51,693 nt of DNA from the NCBI RefSeq assembly GCF_003428885.1, contig NZ_QQRU01000011.1, positions 1 through 51,693 on the forward strand. Direction: 5' to 3'. This DNA comes from Streptococcus sp. LQJ-218. Its GTDB lineage: Bacteria > Bacillota > Bacilli > Lactobacillales > Streptococcaceae. The notes beneath the pieces are model-generated. The model was not told the origin of the DNA, ran no database searches, and saw only the letters and a program-made list of their open reading frames with translations. Shown here one piece after another: positions 41,036 to 50,782 of the stretch (position 1 is the stretch's first letter; every line of letters begins with the position of its first letter). Made by a program: the position numbers and the translations under genes.

Positions 41036-42516
41036 TTAAAGGTCCTCCCTCAGTTCGTCGAGCACTTGACGCCAAGCTTGAACAATCTTTTCTCTCAAAT
41101 AGTTCCTTGCGAGATCATAAGAAGCCTGGTGCATAGACTTCAAGTCATTTTCTAAGATAAAAACGAGCTTCTCTGCCATGTCAGCAACCAATTCTTCTTC
41201 ATTTCTATCCACACCACATGGAACTAGATAGCCATTTTTTCCATCCTGAATGAAGGTTGGATTACCATAGCGAGCATCAAAACCAAGTAAGACCAACCCC
41301 GAACCAATGGCTTCCATCAGGGTTAAACCAAAGGTTTCCCACTGGGAAGTCGTGATATAAACTTGATACTGGGGATAGAGAGACTCTAAATCTGCATGTC
41401 CTTGAAGCAAGATATAATCATCCGCATGAAGATCTTGTATAAGCTGGCGCAAAGTAGGCTCCTCTCCTCCTTTACCAAAGATATGAAATTGCAAAGCGGG
41501 TACCCTTTGATGGGCCAAAGCAACCGCCCGAATGGCTAAATCAATTCGTTTACGAGGATCCAGACGAGAGGCTGTCATCAAGCTCAGAGGTTGGCGAGGG
41601 GACGATGGTTGCTGTAACTGATCCAAATGTCCAACAGGAAGTACATAAATAGGGAGTACATCTATACCTTGCTTTTTAAAGGTTTCTAATAAGACCTCTT
41701 TTTGAAGTTCTGTTGCTGTTAGCAGGAAGTCAAAGCGTTGCATATATTTAAATACATAATAGTACTCATAATTAAGAGAACCATTCAAAAATTCATGCTC
41801 CGAGTGAAAGACAAACCCTAAGCGAGCAGAAGTCTTTTGCTCAAGAATAGGACGGGCAAAGTCCATTAAGGATGCTCGATCAAGCAAGAGAATATCCTCT
41901 TTCCTAAATCAAGTCGAGCAAGAAAACGTTCCAACACTTGAGTTTGGGTCAATAAGATTTCCCTTCCCAATTGATAAAACCAGTCTTTTCCCTGCTTGAT
42001 TTCCTGAAAAGCTACCCTGCCATTTTGATGGTGATAGGTTCGTCGAGCGATGATCTCATCTACAAAGTACTCTGTAACGATTTTTTTAGCTCCATACCAC
42101 TCCCGTTTTACCATAGATTCTCTCACTAGATAATCAACATAGCGGACACAGCCTTGATGATAAGGATCTAAAGTAAAAACCAGTGATTGTTCATTAGAAA
42201 TCTGGTAATGGACCTCAGTCTCCGTCTTTTTCACCAAGTCTAGTCCCGTTAGCTGAAAGTCCGTTTGTAGAGCCTCGACTGTGACAGAAGGAACACTGAT
42301 TTCTTGATCCGTAAAGCTGAGATAGGCGTATAAGAGTTCTTCATCCTTGTGGCCAAGCGAGAGATAATAGGCTAACTTCTGAGGACTGGGCCAGGTCGTA
42401 AAGACAAATCGTGCTGGCTCCTGTAACTGACGAAGCATGATTGCCCGAGAAGCCTGAGCCACATCTACCCCATTTGGTTCATATCCCACCAAGAGATTAA
42501 AGGTATAAATGGTCAT
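41036..42516 (-). pseudogene. gtfA: GtfA-like O-glycosyltransferase, frameshifted
   Basis: The two frames together make one GtfA-like protein of about 493 residues, the normal length. The first part (42516 to about 41900) starts MTIYTFNLLVGYEPNGVD behind GGGGAGGA and carries the add-on domain. The second (41887-41036) is the glycosyltransferase-4 domain with SLMTASRLDPRKRIDLAIRA, FHIFGKGGEE and TSQWETFGLTLMEAIGSGL, including the Glu of the EX7E region. They are separated by one missing base in a T3 run (41900-41902, AAA on the coding strand), where LDLGK would run on to EDILLLDRASL. GtfA with GtfB adds GlcNAc to Ser of serine-rich adhesins. Confidence 0.88.
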
Positions 42517-43796
42517 TTGGCTTCCTCCCCTCGACAATTAAAGAATGCAAGTAAATCTTCTTTCCTAGGCAATTGCAAGATGACTCTTTGTTCCTCAATC
42601 CGATTAGTAAACTCTTCTGGTGATTGCAACACATCTTTGATCTTTTCTAGTAATAACTCACTGGATGCGAGGACAGTTGGTAATTTTTTGTAAGCCTCAT
42701 AATGAACAGTCGTGTTTAATCCAAGAATTAGTTGCCCACTTTCAATCGCTCTTATAGAGGCTGATAAAACTTCCTTACCATGATTCACATCCAAATATAG
42801 CGAGCAGCTTGTCAATAACTCCTGAAAACGCTCCTCTGAGCAATTCGGATGGAGATGAAGATTAGAAATAGAGCTTAAATTGGTTAATTTGGGTCCCATG
42901 TTGGTCAGGGCTGCAACATGAAAGTCCACTTCGGGAAGACTTGCTACCAAGTAGGCCAAGCTTTCCACTTCTTCTGATGCTGTCATGATCAAAGCCTTAG
43001 GTTGAAAGGTAATTGTCCCAGGATCAACCAACCCAGCCATATAGTGAAGGTCCGCTTTTCGATCTTCAGGAGCATAGTAATTCAAGATGAGTATCTGCTT
43101 GAATTGTTTTTGTAGGTCGCTTAAATTCTCTTGATGAGGACTGCAAAAAATCAGATCTTTTTTTCCAAATTCTTGTAGGAGGGGAACTACCTTCGAATCT
43201 AAACAGATAAGCGGTTCCTGACCAGAAAGGACTTTTTCGAATAGAGCTCGTCTCAATTCCTCCTCATTGGCATAAAGTTGATCTAGACCAGACTTTTTCT
43301 GATAGAGGAAATACCCCTTTTTGACAAAATGATGCAAGACCTCTTCCTGATTTCGATTGTAGTAAATTTCCAGGTAGGTTTGTCCATCTTCTTCCAACAG
43401 TCGTTTACGGCTTCTCCAACCATAGCGATTGTAATCCTCAACAGTCAGAACAGTATCCCCCTCACCCAGCCACTCTACATACTCTACGGTTCGTGATTGG
43501 ATATCTTTTCGTAAGATTATATTTCCTCGTCGTTTCTGACCATCAAAAATATAGGTCGTAATCCCCATAGTCCATGGCTCCCAATAATCAGGAACAGGCA
43601 AGTCATTAAAAAAGAGGGGTTGCCCCTCCCTAGAGCTAGGATCTGTATAGGTCAAGAGGGAAGCCAAACTATCTTCACCTAGCCCCAAATCTGTTTCCAA
43701 ATTGGTAAACAGGACCTGATAAGACTGCCCCAAGATAGCTAGTAGCTTTCTGATCTTTTCCAACTCTCTATTATTTTCTGGTGCAATGACTAGCAT
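42513..43796 (-). CDS. gtfB: GtfB-like glycosylation chaperone/co-transferase
   Basis: About 427 residues from 43796 (MLVIAPENNRELEKIRK), 5 bases after AAAGGA; the frame opens at 43823. It has the GtfB pattern of an N-terminal substrate-binding region (GQPLFFNDLPVPDYWEPW, GWRSRKRLLEEDGQTYLEIYYN) and a degenerate glycosyltransferase fold (ALIMTASEEVESLAYLVASLPEV, YLDVNHGKEVLSASIRAIESGQLILGL). GtfB binds the adhesin for GtfA. Its stop overlaps the gtfA start as ATGA, so translation is coupled. Canonical loci place gtfA first; here gtfB leads. Confidence 0.85.
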   Translation of the reverse strand: MLVIAPENNRELEKIRKLLAILGQSYQVLFTNLETDLGLGEDSLASLLTYTDPSSREGQPLFFNDLPVPDYWEPWTMGITTYIFDGQKRRGNIILRKDIQSRTVEYVEWLGEGDTVLTVEDYNRYGWRSRKRLLEEDGQTYLEIYYNRNQEEVLHHFVKKGYFLYQKKSGLDQLYANEEELRRALFEKVLSGQEPLICLDSKVVPLLQEFGKKDLIFCSPHQENLSDLQKQFKQILILNYYAPEDRKADLHYMAGLVDPGTITFQPKALIMTASEEVESLAYLVASLPEVDFHVAALTNMGPKLTNLSSISNLHLHPNCSEERFQELLTSCSLYLDVNHGKEVLSASIRAIESGQLILGLNTTVHYEAYKKLPTVLASSELLLEKIKDVLQSPEEFTNRIEEQRVILQLPRKEDLLAFFNCRGEEAK

Positions 43797-43834
43797 AAGA
43801 ATCCTTTCTAAAAAGGAGCCCACTAACTAAGAAT

Positions 43835-44716
43835 CTAGGGCTCCAACAAACCTAAGTTTATACGGGCACATCGATAAGTTTCTGTTTCTTGTAGCTGGGC
43901 TTCTTCAAGCTTTTCAATCGCTCGCTTCAATCTCGTCTTGTAGATATAGCGATGCAAAGTCAGATCATATCCCATCATTCCTAAAAGAGCCAGCTTTTCA
44001 TTTTTTGCTTCCATTTCATCCAGGACGCGCTTCTCAGTCCAGACCTGGGATAAGGTGTCCTCTCTGCCGACCCGATACCAGTAGATACACTTCTCTGTAT
44101 GAATAACACGCTCAGCCTTAAGCAAGAGCTTGTACATTAGGAAGTTATCCTCTACATTTTTCCCAAGTGGAAAACGAAGATTCTCAAAAAGAGAAAGCTT
44201 GAAGAGCTTCATCATGGCACAGGCCCAAGCCATATCCTTGGTTTCTTGGACAGCATCTTGATCGATAATCGCCCGCCCCTCATATACAGCTTCTGAGTAG
44301 GTCTCTTCCGTAACTTTAATGAGGTATTTACTTCTCGAATCATCATATAAATTATAGTTTCCAATGGAGATATCGGCCTCATATTTTTTTAATTGGTTAT
44401 AGAGGGTTTCGATATAGTCTTCCGTTACCCAATCATCTGGGTCGATAAAGGTAATATAGTCCCCTGTTGCTAGATCAATCCCCGCATTTCTTGCAGCAGA
44501 TAAACCCGCATTTTCTTGGCGAATGTAGCGAATACGTGTATCCTTCTTAAAAAACTCCTTACAAATGGCCTCTGATTGATCAGGAGACCCATCATTGACT
44601 AAGATAATCTCCAAATGAGGATAGGTTTGGGTCACAACGGTCTCGAGACACTGTCTCAGAAATTTTTCCACATTGTAAATGGGAATTATAATACTAACAA
44701 GTTCTTTTCTTTCCAT
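43835..44716 (-). CDS. Family 2 glycosyltransferase
   Basis: A 293-residue GT-A fold enzyme: SIIIPIYNVEKFLRQCLETV, the nucleotide Asp in ILVNDGSPDQSE, QENAGLSAARNAGIDLATGDY, and the metal motif FIDPDDWVTEDY. The C-terminal part includes GKNVEDNFLMYKLLLKAERV. It resembles streptococcal enzymes that extend adhesin glycans or wall polysaccharides. It lies 38 bp upstream of gtfB and 3 bp after the first gene of the cluster. Donor and acceptor are unknown. Confidence 0.88.
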   Translation of the reverse strand: MERKELVSIIIPIYNVEKFLRQCLETVVTQTYPHLEIILVNDGSPDQSEAICKEFFKKDTRIRYIRQENAGLSAARNAGIDLATGDYITFIDPDDWVTEDYIETLYNQLKKYEADISIGNYNLYDDSRSKYLIKVTEETYSEAVYEGRAIIDQDAVQETKDMAWACAMMKLFKLSLFENLRFPLGKNVEDNFLMYKLLLKAERVIHTEKCIYWYRVGREDTLSQVWTEKRVLDEMEAKNEKLALLGMMGYDLTLHRYIYKTRLKRAIEKLEEAQLQETETYRCARINLGLLEP

Positions 44717-44719
44717 TTT

Positions 44720-45928
44720 CTATTTCTCAACTGTCTTTAAATACTGGCGGATAGCTTCAATCATCTGATCTACATGCTGGTCTTCAAAAAGATAATTTCG
44801 GCCAGTCTGATCATGATTGGTACTAAGAAAGGAATAAATCGGCTTGCCCAACTTGTGAATTTTTTGAATAATTTGGTCTACTTCTCCATGTGGATTGATA
44901 TCCAGATAAAAATCGATTTTTTCTAAAACCTTGCGACTTGTCAGAGGATCAAAGGCTGGATAAAGAATTAAATTTGGATACCGTTCCAACTGAATCAAGC
45001 CAAAACCAAAATGAGTGGGGGCTAATACATGAAAGGCAACGTCCGGAAAGGCTCTCAGTAGACACTCTACCTCATGTAAATCTGCCGAATGAGTATAAAC
45101 CGCAGTATGATAAGGGAATTCCCCTACTAGATCTTCTAAGCGCTGCTGCATGAGTGGCTTTCTCAATAAGGTATCTTCCCAAGATAAAGTATAATAGAAC
45201 CACCAAATCTCTCTAAAACGATTGAAACGATTGGCTGTCCAAGGTTTATTGTGAGATGTATAATGAATAACTGCTGGAAGACCTGAAAACTCATCATACC
45301 AGGCCAGGTCTCCATACTGATGCTGATCCTTATCCGATCCTACTTGAAGGTTATAGGTCAAAGGCAGGCGAAGCCAAGCATCCTTGAAGTAGTGATTCAA
45401 AATTCCTTGATCTCCATAAACATGCTGGTGATGCTCCTTGGTCAACTCAAATAGAGCTTGCGTCGTCTGGTGATCACGCCACCATGCCAAGTCCAATACG
45501 AGCAGTCCGGCATTGAAGCCCTCTCTTGTTGTTGGGCGATCTTCTACTGCACCTATACCACAGCCATCAAGATCTACTTCAAATAAGTCTGATAGAGGTT
45601 TCGTCACAATCATATCACAATCCAAATAGAGAATACGATCTTCTTCGACTAAGTCTGAAATGCAATAACGGAAAAAGGTCGCATAGTGAAGATGTGAGCT
45701 TGGCAGTGAGAACTGCTTGAAACTCTCTGAGGCAACCCGACAGTTCAAAATCTCTGAGTCAATGGTTGCCAAACGATGATTCATCAGTTGAAACCACTCT
45801 GTCGGGATATTTTCATTCAGTACATAGATTTTTAATTGGCGATGATGGGCACAAAGTGATTTGATAGCAATTTCTAATTTTTCCATATAGGATAACTCTG
45901 CTACAAAGACAACCGCTTTTCTATTCAT
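44720..45928 (-). CDS. Family 8 glycosyltransferase with GtfB-like C-terminal region
   Basis: A 402-residue enzyme. The first 270 residues are GT8, with VVFVAELSYMEKLEIAIKSL, the DxD metal motif ILYLDCDMIVTKPLSDLF, GFNAGLLVLDLAWWRD, YGDQGILNHYF and HYTSHNKPW. The last 130 residues (YHTAVYTHSADLHEVECLLRAF, YLDINPHGEVDQIIQKI) resemble the degenerate domain of GtfB-type proteins, a layout seen in serine-rich adhesin loci. AAGGAG precedes the ATG. It is the first gene of the minus-strand cluster. Confidence 0.85.
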   Translation of the reverse strand: MNRKAVVFVAELSYMEKLEIAIKSLCAHHRQLKIYVLNENIPTEWFQLMNHRLATIDSEILNCRVASESFKQFSLPSSHLHYATFFRYCISDLVEEDRILYLDCDMIVTKPLSDLFEVDLDGCGIGAVEDRPTTREGFNAGLLVLDLAWWRDHQTTQALFELTKEHHQHVYGDQGILNHYFKDAWLRLPLTYNLQVGSDKDQHQYGDLAWYDEFSGLPAVIHYTSHNKPWTANRFNRFREIWWFYYTLSWEDTLLRKPLMQQRLEDLVGEFPYHTAVYTHSADLHEVECLLRAFPDVAFHVLAPTHFGFGLIQLERYPNLILYPAFDPLTSRKVLEKIDFYLDINPHGEVDQIIQKIHKLGKPIYSFLSTNHDQTGRNYLFEDQHVDQMIEAIRQYLKTVEK

Positions 45929-46006
45929 TCATTTCTCCTTCTTAAACACCATTAAGAATATCATTTTTAAAGCTACAAAACAATTGCTAGCTCCTAAAAA
46001 ATGAAC

Positions 46007-46049
46007 CTGGGACAATAGTATCTCGATTTTATCAAAAAAAGCAACGGTT
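46007..46049 (+). repeat. Direct repeat, right copy, flanking the glycosylation cluster
   Basis: Identical to 40863-40905 except one A for G. Unlike the left copy it is not followed by the CCGTTG arm, so the terminator is lost here. Confidence 0.9.
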
Positions 46050-46220
46050 CCACAATTGGAAATCTCTAGCCTTTTTATAACTGAGAACTTGTTGTCTCAG
46101 GGTCTCTGCGAGTTAGAGAATATATTTTTATTAAGAAATCCATAGAACAAGAGGCAGGTTCAAGCTCGAGTAAATAAATGAAAATATTATAAAAGCTTAT
46201 CAGAAAAACAAGTCCAGCGC

Positions 46221-46249
46221 TTGCAATTAAACTTAAATAGTTATATAAT
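46221..46249 (+). promoter_or_regulatory. gap promoter
   Basis: TTGCAA (46221-46226) and TATAAT (46244-46249) are separated by 17 bp, about 85 bases before the start codon. Confidence 0.75.
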
Positions 46250-46335
46250 AGGTTTGTTGAAAGGTGATTTGTAGTGATTCAAGTTACTCTTTTCACAATA
46301 AAAATTTCATGATTTTCATAAGGAGGAAATCACTA

Positions 46336-47343
46336 ATGGTAGTTAAAGTTGGTATTAACGGTTTCGGACGTATCGGTCGTCTTGCTTTCCGTCGTATCCA
46401 AAACGTAGAAGGTGTTGAAGTTACACGCATCAACGACCTTACAGATCCAGTTATGCTTGCACACTTGTTGAAATACGACACAACTCAAGGTCGTTTCGAC
46501 GGTACTGTTGAAGTTAAAGAAGGTGGATTTGAAGTTAATGGTAAATTCATCAAAGTTTCTGCTGAACGTGATCCAGAACAAATCGACTGGGCTACTGACG
46601 GTGTAGAAATCGTTCTTGAAGCTACTGGTTTCTTTGCTAAGAAAGAAGCAGCTGAAAAACACCTTAAAGGTGGAGCTAAAAAAGTTGTTATCACTGCTCC
46701 TGGTGGAAACGACGTTAAAACAGTTGTATTCAACACTAACCACGACGTTCTTGACGGTACTGAAACAGTTATCTCAGGTGCTTCATGTACTACAAACTGC
46801 TTGGCTCCAATGGCTAAAGCTCTTCAAGACAACTTTGGTGTTGTAGAAGGATTGATGACTACTATCCACGCTTACACTGGTGACCAAATGATCCTTGACG
46901 GACCACACCGTGGTGGTGACCTTCGCCGTGCTCGCGCTGGTGCTGTAAACATCGTTCCTAACTCAACTGGTGCTGCAAAAGCTATCGGTCTTGTAATCCC
47001 AGAATTGAACGGTAAATTGGACGGAGCTGCTCAACGTGTTCCTGTTCCAGCAGGTTCTGTAACTGAGTTGGTAGCAGTTCTTGAAAAGAACGTTACGGTT
47101 GATGAAGTGAACGCAGCTATGAAAGCAGCTTCAAACGAATCATACGGTTACACAGAAGATCCAATCGTATCTTCAGATATCTTAGGTATGTCTTACGGTT
47201 CATTGTTTGACGCAACTCAAACTAAAGTTCTTGACGTTGACGGTAAACAATTGGTTAAAGTTGTATCATGGTACGACAACGAAATGTCATACACTGCACA
47301 ACTTGTTCGTACTCTTGAATACTTCGCAAAAATTGCTAAATAA
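46336..47343 (+). CDS. gap: Glyceraldehyde-3-phosphate dehydrogenase (NAD, phosphorylating)
   Basis: The 335-residue glycolytic enzyme forms 1,3-bisphosphoglycerate and NADH. It has [15 protein letters not shown], the catalytic Cys in [14 protein letters not shown], the His/Arg-region [24 protein letters not shown] and [16 protein letters not shown]. Codons are strongly biased to the set of highly expressed pneumococcal genes. AGGAGG lies 9 bases before the ATG at 46336; the frame opens at 46264. In streptococci the protein is also found on the surface and binds plasminogen. Confidence 0.98.
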   Translation: MVVKVGINGFGRIGRLAFRRIQNVEGVEVTRINDLTDPVMLAHLLKYDTTQGRFDGTVEVKEGGFEVNGKFIKVSAERDPEQIDWATDGVEIVLEATGFFAKKEAAEKHLKGGAKKVVITAPGGNDVKTVVFNTNHDVLDGTETVISGASCTTNCLAPMAKALQDNFGVVEGLMTTIHAYTGDQMILDGPHRGGDLRRARAGAVNIVPNSTGAAKAIGLVIPELNGKLDGAAQRVPVPAGSVTELVAVLEKNVTVDEVNAAMKAASNESYGYTEDPIVSSDILGMSYGSLFDATQTKVLDVDGKQLVKVVSWYDNEMSYTAQLVRTLEYFAKIAK

Positions 47344-47360
47344 TTCTTGAGTCGATAAAA

Positions 47361-47388
47361 AGCAAGGCCTCTTGGTCTTGTTTTTTTA
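47361..47388 (+). terminator. Terminator after gap
   Basis: CAAGGCC pairs with GGTCTTG around TCTT, followed by TTTTTTT. Confidence 0.85.
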
Positions 47389-47390
47389 TA

Positions 47391-47425
47391 TGGAAAAATG
47401 GATGACATAATCATCCATTCTTTTT
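47391..47425. terminator. Bidirectional hairpin at the end of the pseudouridine synthase gene
   Basis: AATGGATGA (47397-47405) and TCATCCATT (47411-47419) are perfect inverted copies, with an A-run on the left and CTTTTTT on the right. It ends the minus-strand gene. Confidence 0.75.
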
Positions 47426-48286
47426 TAATTCTTTTTCAAAAGTATCTGAAAGAGCAGTGAAACTTAACTTTTCTAAAGTAAGTGGGTGGGTTAAGGACAA
47501 ACGGAAGGCATGAAGCATAAGCCGACTTGTCTTTAATTTGCTATTATAGAGAGGGTCACCTAAAATAGGAAGGTTATGATGCGAAAGGTGCACACGAATC
47601 TGATGGGTTCGCCCTGTCTTTAGCTTGCAACGAACCAAGGAAGTTTTATTTGGAAATTGTTTTAATCTGCTTATATGCGTTTCAGCATATTGCCCATTTT
47701 TTCTATCAACTATTCGTTTTCTGCGGTCATGGCGATCACGCCCAATTTTGTCTTTGAAGACAAGTTCTTTTTTATTGATATTTCCATCAACTAGTGCCCA
47801 ATATTCTCTAGCAATCTCTTTTTTCTCCAATAAGCGATTGAGAATAGGTAGGATAAAAGGATTTTTAGCAAAAAGGACTAAACCGCTGGTCTCCATGTCT
47901 AGACGATGAACGACATAGCAGGTTTGGCCAACATAGGCACTGACATGGTTAAGAAGGGCAATTTCGTTTGGCTGATTACCATGCGTTTTCATCCCCTCTG
48001 GTTTATTGACAATAATCAAGTGTTGATCTTGATAAACTTCCTGAACTAGGTTTGGGTTGCCCCAAGGAATTTCTTTTTCGGGATAATCTTCCTCGTCAAA
48101 AGACAATTGGCAAACATCTCCAGGCTTCACCATCTCGTTCCAATGAACTTCTCGCTGATTAATCAAAATGTGTTTCTTGATTCTCAAAAAATGACGAATT
48201 TTTCTAGGGATAAGGAGTTGCTCCTCAAGTAACTGCTTTACCGTCATTTGAGGTAGAGAGTCTGGTAATGTAAATGTGAATTGCAT
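47411..48286 (-). CDS. RluA-family pseudouridine synthase
   Basis: A 291-residue enzyme that isomerises uridine in rRNA or tRNA. It has an S4-like N-terminal domain (KQLLEEQLLIPRKIRHFLRIKKHILIN), the catalytic Asp in CYVVHRLDMETSGLVLFAKN, and the C-terminal LKTGRTHQIRVHLSHHNLPILGDPLYN. The RluD/YjbO group fits best, but the target uridine cannot be read from sequence. It converges with gap and is divergent from pbp2A. Confidence 0.92.
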   Translation of the reverse strand: MQFTFTLPDSLPQMTVKQLLEEQLLIPRKIRHFLRIKKHILINQREVHWNEMVKPGDVCQLSFDEEDYPEKEIPWGNPNLVQEVYQDQHLIIVNKPEGMKTHGNQPNEIALLNHVSAYVGQTCYVVHRLDMETSGLVLFAKNPFILPILNRLLEKKEIAREYWALVDGNINKKELVFKDKIGRDRHDRRKRIVDRKNGQYAETHISRLKQFPNKTSLVRCKLKTGRTHQIRVHLSHHNLPILGDPLYNSKLKTSRLMLHAFRLSLTHPLTLEKLSFTALSDTFEKELKKNG

Positions 48287-48372
48287 ACAGATATTGTAAC
48301 AAAAAAAGCCCTATTTGGATAGAAAATAGCTAAATTCTTGTCTTCCTATGATGAAGATGATAAAATAAACGC

Positions 48373-50568
48373 ATGAAATTAGATAAATTATTTGAGAAAT
48401 TTCTTTCTCTTTTTAAAAAAGAAACCAGTGAACTAGAGGATTCTGCGGCTACTAGCTTGCGTCGCTCTCGTAGTGATAGAAAAAAATTAGCCCAAGTGGG
48501 TCCGATTCGAAAATTCTGGCGTCGTTATCATCTAACAAAGATTGTCCTTATACTAGGTTTGAGTGCAGGCTTGCTAGTTGGAACCTATTTGTTTGCTGTA
48601 GCCAAATCAACCAATGTCAATGATTTGCAAAGTGCCTTGAAAACTCGGACACTCATTTTTGACCGTGAAGAAAAAGAGGCTGGTGCCTTGTCTGGTCAAA
48701 AGGGAACCTATGTTGAACTGACTGACATCAGTAAAAATTTGCAGGATGCTGTTATTGCGACAGAAGACCGTTCTTTCTATAAAAATGACGGGATTAACTA
48801 TGGTCGTTTCTTCTTGGCAATTGTCACTGCTGGTCGTTCAGGTGGTGGTTCTACTATTACCCAACAGCTGGCTAAAAATGCCTATCTGTCACAGGATCAA
48901 ACCGTTGAGAGAAAAGCGAAAGAATTTTTCCTTGCCTTAGAATTAACAAAAAAATACAGTAAGGAACAGATATTAACCATGTACCTTAACAATGCCTATT
49001 TTGGAAATGGTGTGTGGGGTGTAGAAGATGCGAGTAAGAAATATTTTGGAGTCTCTGCATCAGAAGTGAGTCTGGATCAAGCTGCGACTCTGGCAGGGAT
49101 GCTTAAAGGACCGGAACTGTATAATCCTTTGAATTCCGTAGAAGATTCTACCAATCGTCGTGATACTGTCTTGCAAAATATGGTTGCAGCGGGTTATATT
49201 GATAAAAATCAAGAAAGCGAAGCTGCAGAAGTTGATATGACTTCGCAATTGCACGATAAGTATGAAGGAAAAATCTCAGATTACCGCTATCCCTCTTACT
49301 TTGATGCGGTGGTTAACGAAGCCGTTTCCAAGTATAATCTAACAGAGGAAGAAATTGTCAATAATGGCTACCGCATTTATACAGAACTGGACCAAAACTA
49401 TCAAGCAAATATGCAGGTTGTCTATGAAAATACATCGCTATTTCCGAGGGCAGAGGATGGAACATTTGCTCAATCAGGAAGCGTAGCTCTCGAACCGAAA
49501 ACAGGGGGAGTTCGTGGAGTTGTCGGTCAGGTTGCCGACAATGATAAAACTGGATTCCGGAACTTCAACTATGCAACTCAATCAAAACGTAGCCCTGGTT
49601 CTACAATTAAGCCCTTAGTTGTTTATACGCCTGCAGTTGAAGCAGGCTGGGCTTTAAATAAGCAGTTGGATAACCATACCATGCAGTATGACAACTATAA
49701 GGTTGATAACTATGCAGGGATCAAAACGAGTCGAGAAGTTCCTATGTATCAAGCCTTGGCGGAATCGCTTAATTTGCCTGCTGTTGCCACTGTTAATGAT
49801 TTGGGCGTAGACAAGGCTTTTGAGGCCGGAGAAAAATTCGGACTCAACATGGAAAACGTCGATCGTGTTCTCGGTGTGGCTTTGGGAAGCGGTGTCGAAA
49901 CCAATCCTCTTCAAATGGCTCAAGCATATGCTGCTTTTGCAAATGAAGGTTTAATGCCGGAAGCTCATTTTATTAGTAGAATTGAAAATGCTAGTGGTCA
50001 GGTTATTGCGAGCCATAAAAATTCACAAAAACGGGTGATTGATAAGTCTGTAGCTGATAAGATGACCAGTATGATGTTGGGGACATTCACCAACGGTACC
50101 GGTATTAGTTCATCTCCTGCAGATTATGTAATGGCAGGAAAAACTGGTACAACTGAAGCAGTTTTCAATCCGGAGTACACAAGTGACCAGTGGGTAATTG
50201 GTTATACTCCTGATGTGGTAATCAGTCATTGGCTTGGTTTCCCGACGACTGATGAAAATCACTATCTGGCAGGATCTACTTCAAACGGTGCAGCTCATGT
50301 CTTTAGAAATATTGCAAATACCATTTTACCTTATACGCCAGGAAGTACCTTTACAGTTGAAAATGCGTATAAGCAAAATGGAATCGCACCAGCTAACACA
50401 AAAAAACAAGTACAAACGAATGATAATAGCCAGACAGATGATAATTTGTCTGATATTCGAGGACGTGCGCAAAGTCTAGTAGATGAGGCTAGCCGTGCTA
50501 TCTCGGATGCTAAAATTAAGGAAAAGGCTCAAACGATATGGGATTCGGTAGTCAATCTATTTCGTTAA
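48373..50568 (+). CDS. pbp2A: Class A penicillin-binding protein 2A
   Basis: A 731-residue bifunctional peptidoglycan synthase. A basic cytoplasmic tail leads to one membrane helix at about 56-78 (IVLILGLSAGLLVGTYLFAVA). The GT51 glycosyltransferase domain has IATEDRSFYKNDGINYGRF, GGSTITQQLAKN and LTMYLNNAYFGNG. The transpeptidase domain has the Ser motif KRSPGSTIKPLV, SLN in ALAESLNLPA, and KTG in VMAGKTGTTEA. The C-terminus is a Gln/Asn-rich charged tail. In pneumococcus it acts in septal and peripheral wall synthesis under MacP. It is single, with its own short upstream region. Confidence 0.96.
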   Translation: MKLDKLFEKFLSLFKKETSELEDSAATSLRRSRSDRKKLAQVGPIRKFWRRYHLTKIVLILGLSAGLLVGTYLFAVAKSTNVNDLQSALKTRTLIFDREEKEAGALSGQKGTYVELTDISKNLQDAVIATEDRSFYKNDGINYGRFFLAIVTAGRSGGGSTITQQLAKNAYLSQDQTVERKAKEFFLALELTKKYSKEQILTMYLNNAYFGNGVWGVEDASKKYFGVSASEVSLDQAATLAGMLKGPELYNPLNSVEDSTNRRDTVLQNMVAAGYIDKNQESEAAEVDMTSQLHDKYEGKISDYRYPSYFDAVVNEAVSKYNLTEEEIVNNGYRIYTELDQNYQANMQVVYENTSLFPRAEDGTFAQSGSVALEPKTGGVRGVVGQVADNDKTGFRNFNYATQSKRSPGSTIKPLVVYTPAVEAGWALNKQLDNHTMQYDNYKVDNYAGIKTSREVPMYQALAESLNLPAVATVNDLGVDKAFEAGEKFGLNMENVDRVLGVALGSGVETNPLQMAQAYAAFANEGLMPEAHFISRIENASGQVIASHKNSQKRVIDKSVADKMTSMMLGTFTNGTGISSSPADYVMAGKTGTTEAVFNPEYTSDQWVIGYTPDVVISHWLGFPTTDENHYLAGSTSNGAAHVFRNIANTILPYTPGSTFTVENAYKQNGIAPANTKKQVQTNDNSQTDDNLSDIRGRAQSLVDEASRAISDAKIKEKAQTIWDSVVNLFR

Positions 50569-50620
50569 GATGCTTGTCAAAGCCTAGCTTTCTTGTTATA
50601 ATAGATAAGATGGAGGCGTT

Positions 50621-50773
50621 ATGGCATTAAAAAAAGCAAGCCTAGCTTGTGCGGTTTGTGGTTCAAGAAACTATTCAATCAAGATCAGCGGAAACCCCAA
50701 GCCTACACGACTAGAAGTAAATAAATTTTGTAAACATTGTGGTAAGTACACTACACATAGAGAAACGAGATAG
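50621..50773 (+). CDS. rpmG: 50S ribosomal protein L33
   Basis: A 50-residue protein with two Cys pairs ([24 protein letters not shown]), the zinc-binding form of L33. TGGAGG lies just before the ATG. It is too short to be listed by many ORF filters. Together with secE and nusG it forms the conserved rpmG-secE-nusG unit; a TATAAT lies at 50598. Confidence 0.96.
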   Translation: MALKKASLACAVCGSRNYSIKISGNPKPTRLEVNKFCKHCGKYTTHRETR

Positions 50774-50782
50774 GAGAGAGCG

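Larger units (their letters stand above)
45929..46335. other. Intergenic region between the glycosylation cluster and gap
   Basis: It holds the right copy of the 43-bp repeat (46007-46049), a short inverted repeat CTGAGA/TCTCAG (46081-46100) and the gap promoter. No gene is seen. Confidence 0.6.

Noticed and set aside
40906..41136. Plus-strand frame of 76 codons overlapping the end of gtfA
   Set aside because: It runs through a terminator hairpin and the antisense of gtfA; no coding features.
44938..45720. Plus-strand frames inside the GT8 gene
   Set aside because: They are antisense to a well-supported glycosyltransferase with a DxD motif.
46333..46743. Minus-strand frames of 136 and 83 codons opposite gap
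   Set aside because: They arise from the strong codon bias of gap; compositions such as SS/FF runs are typical of antisense shadows.
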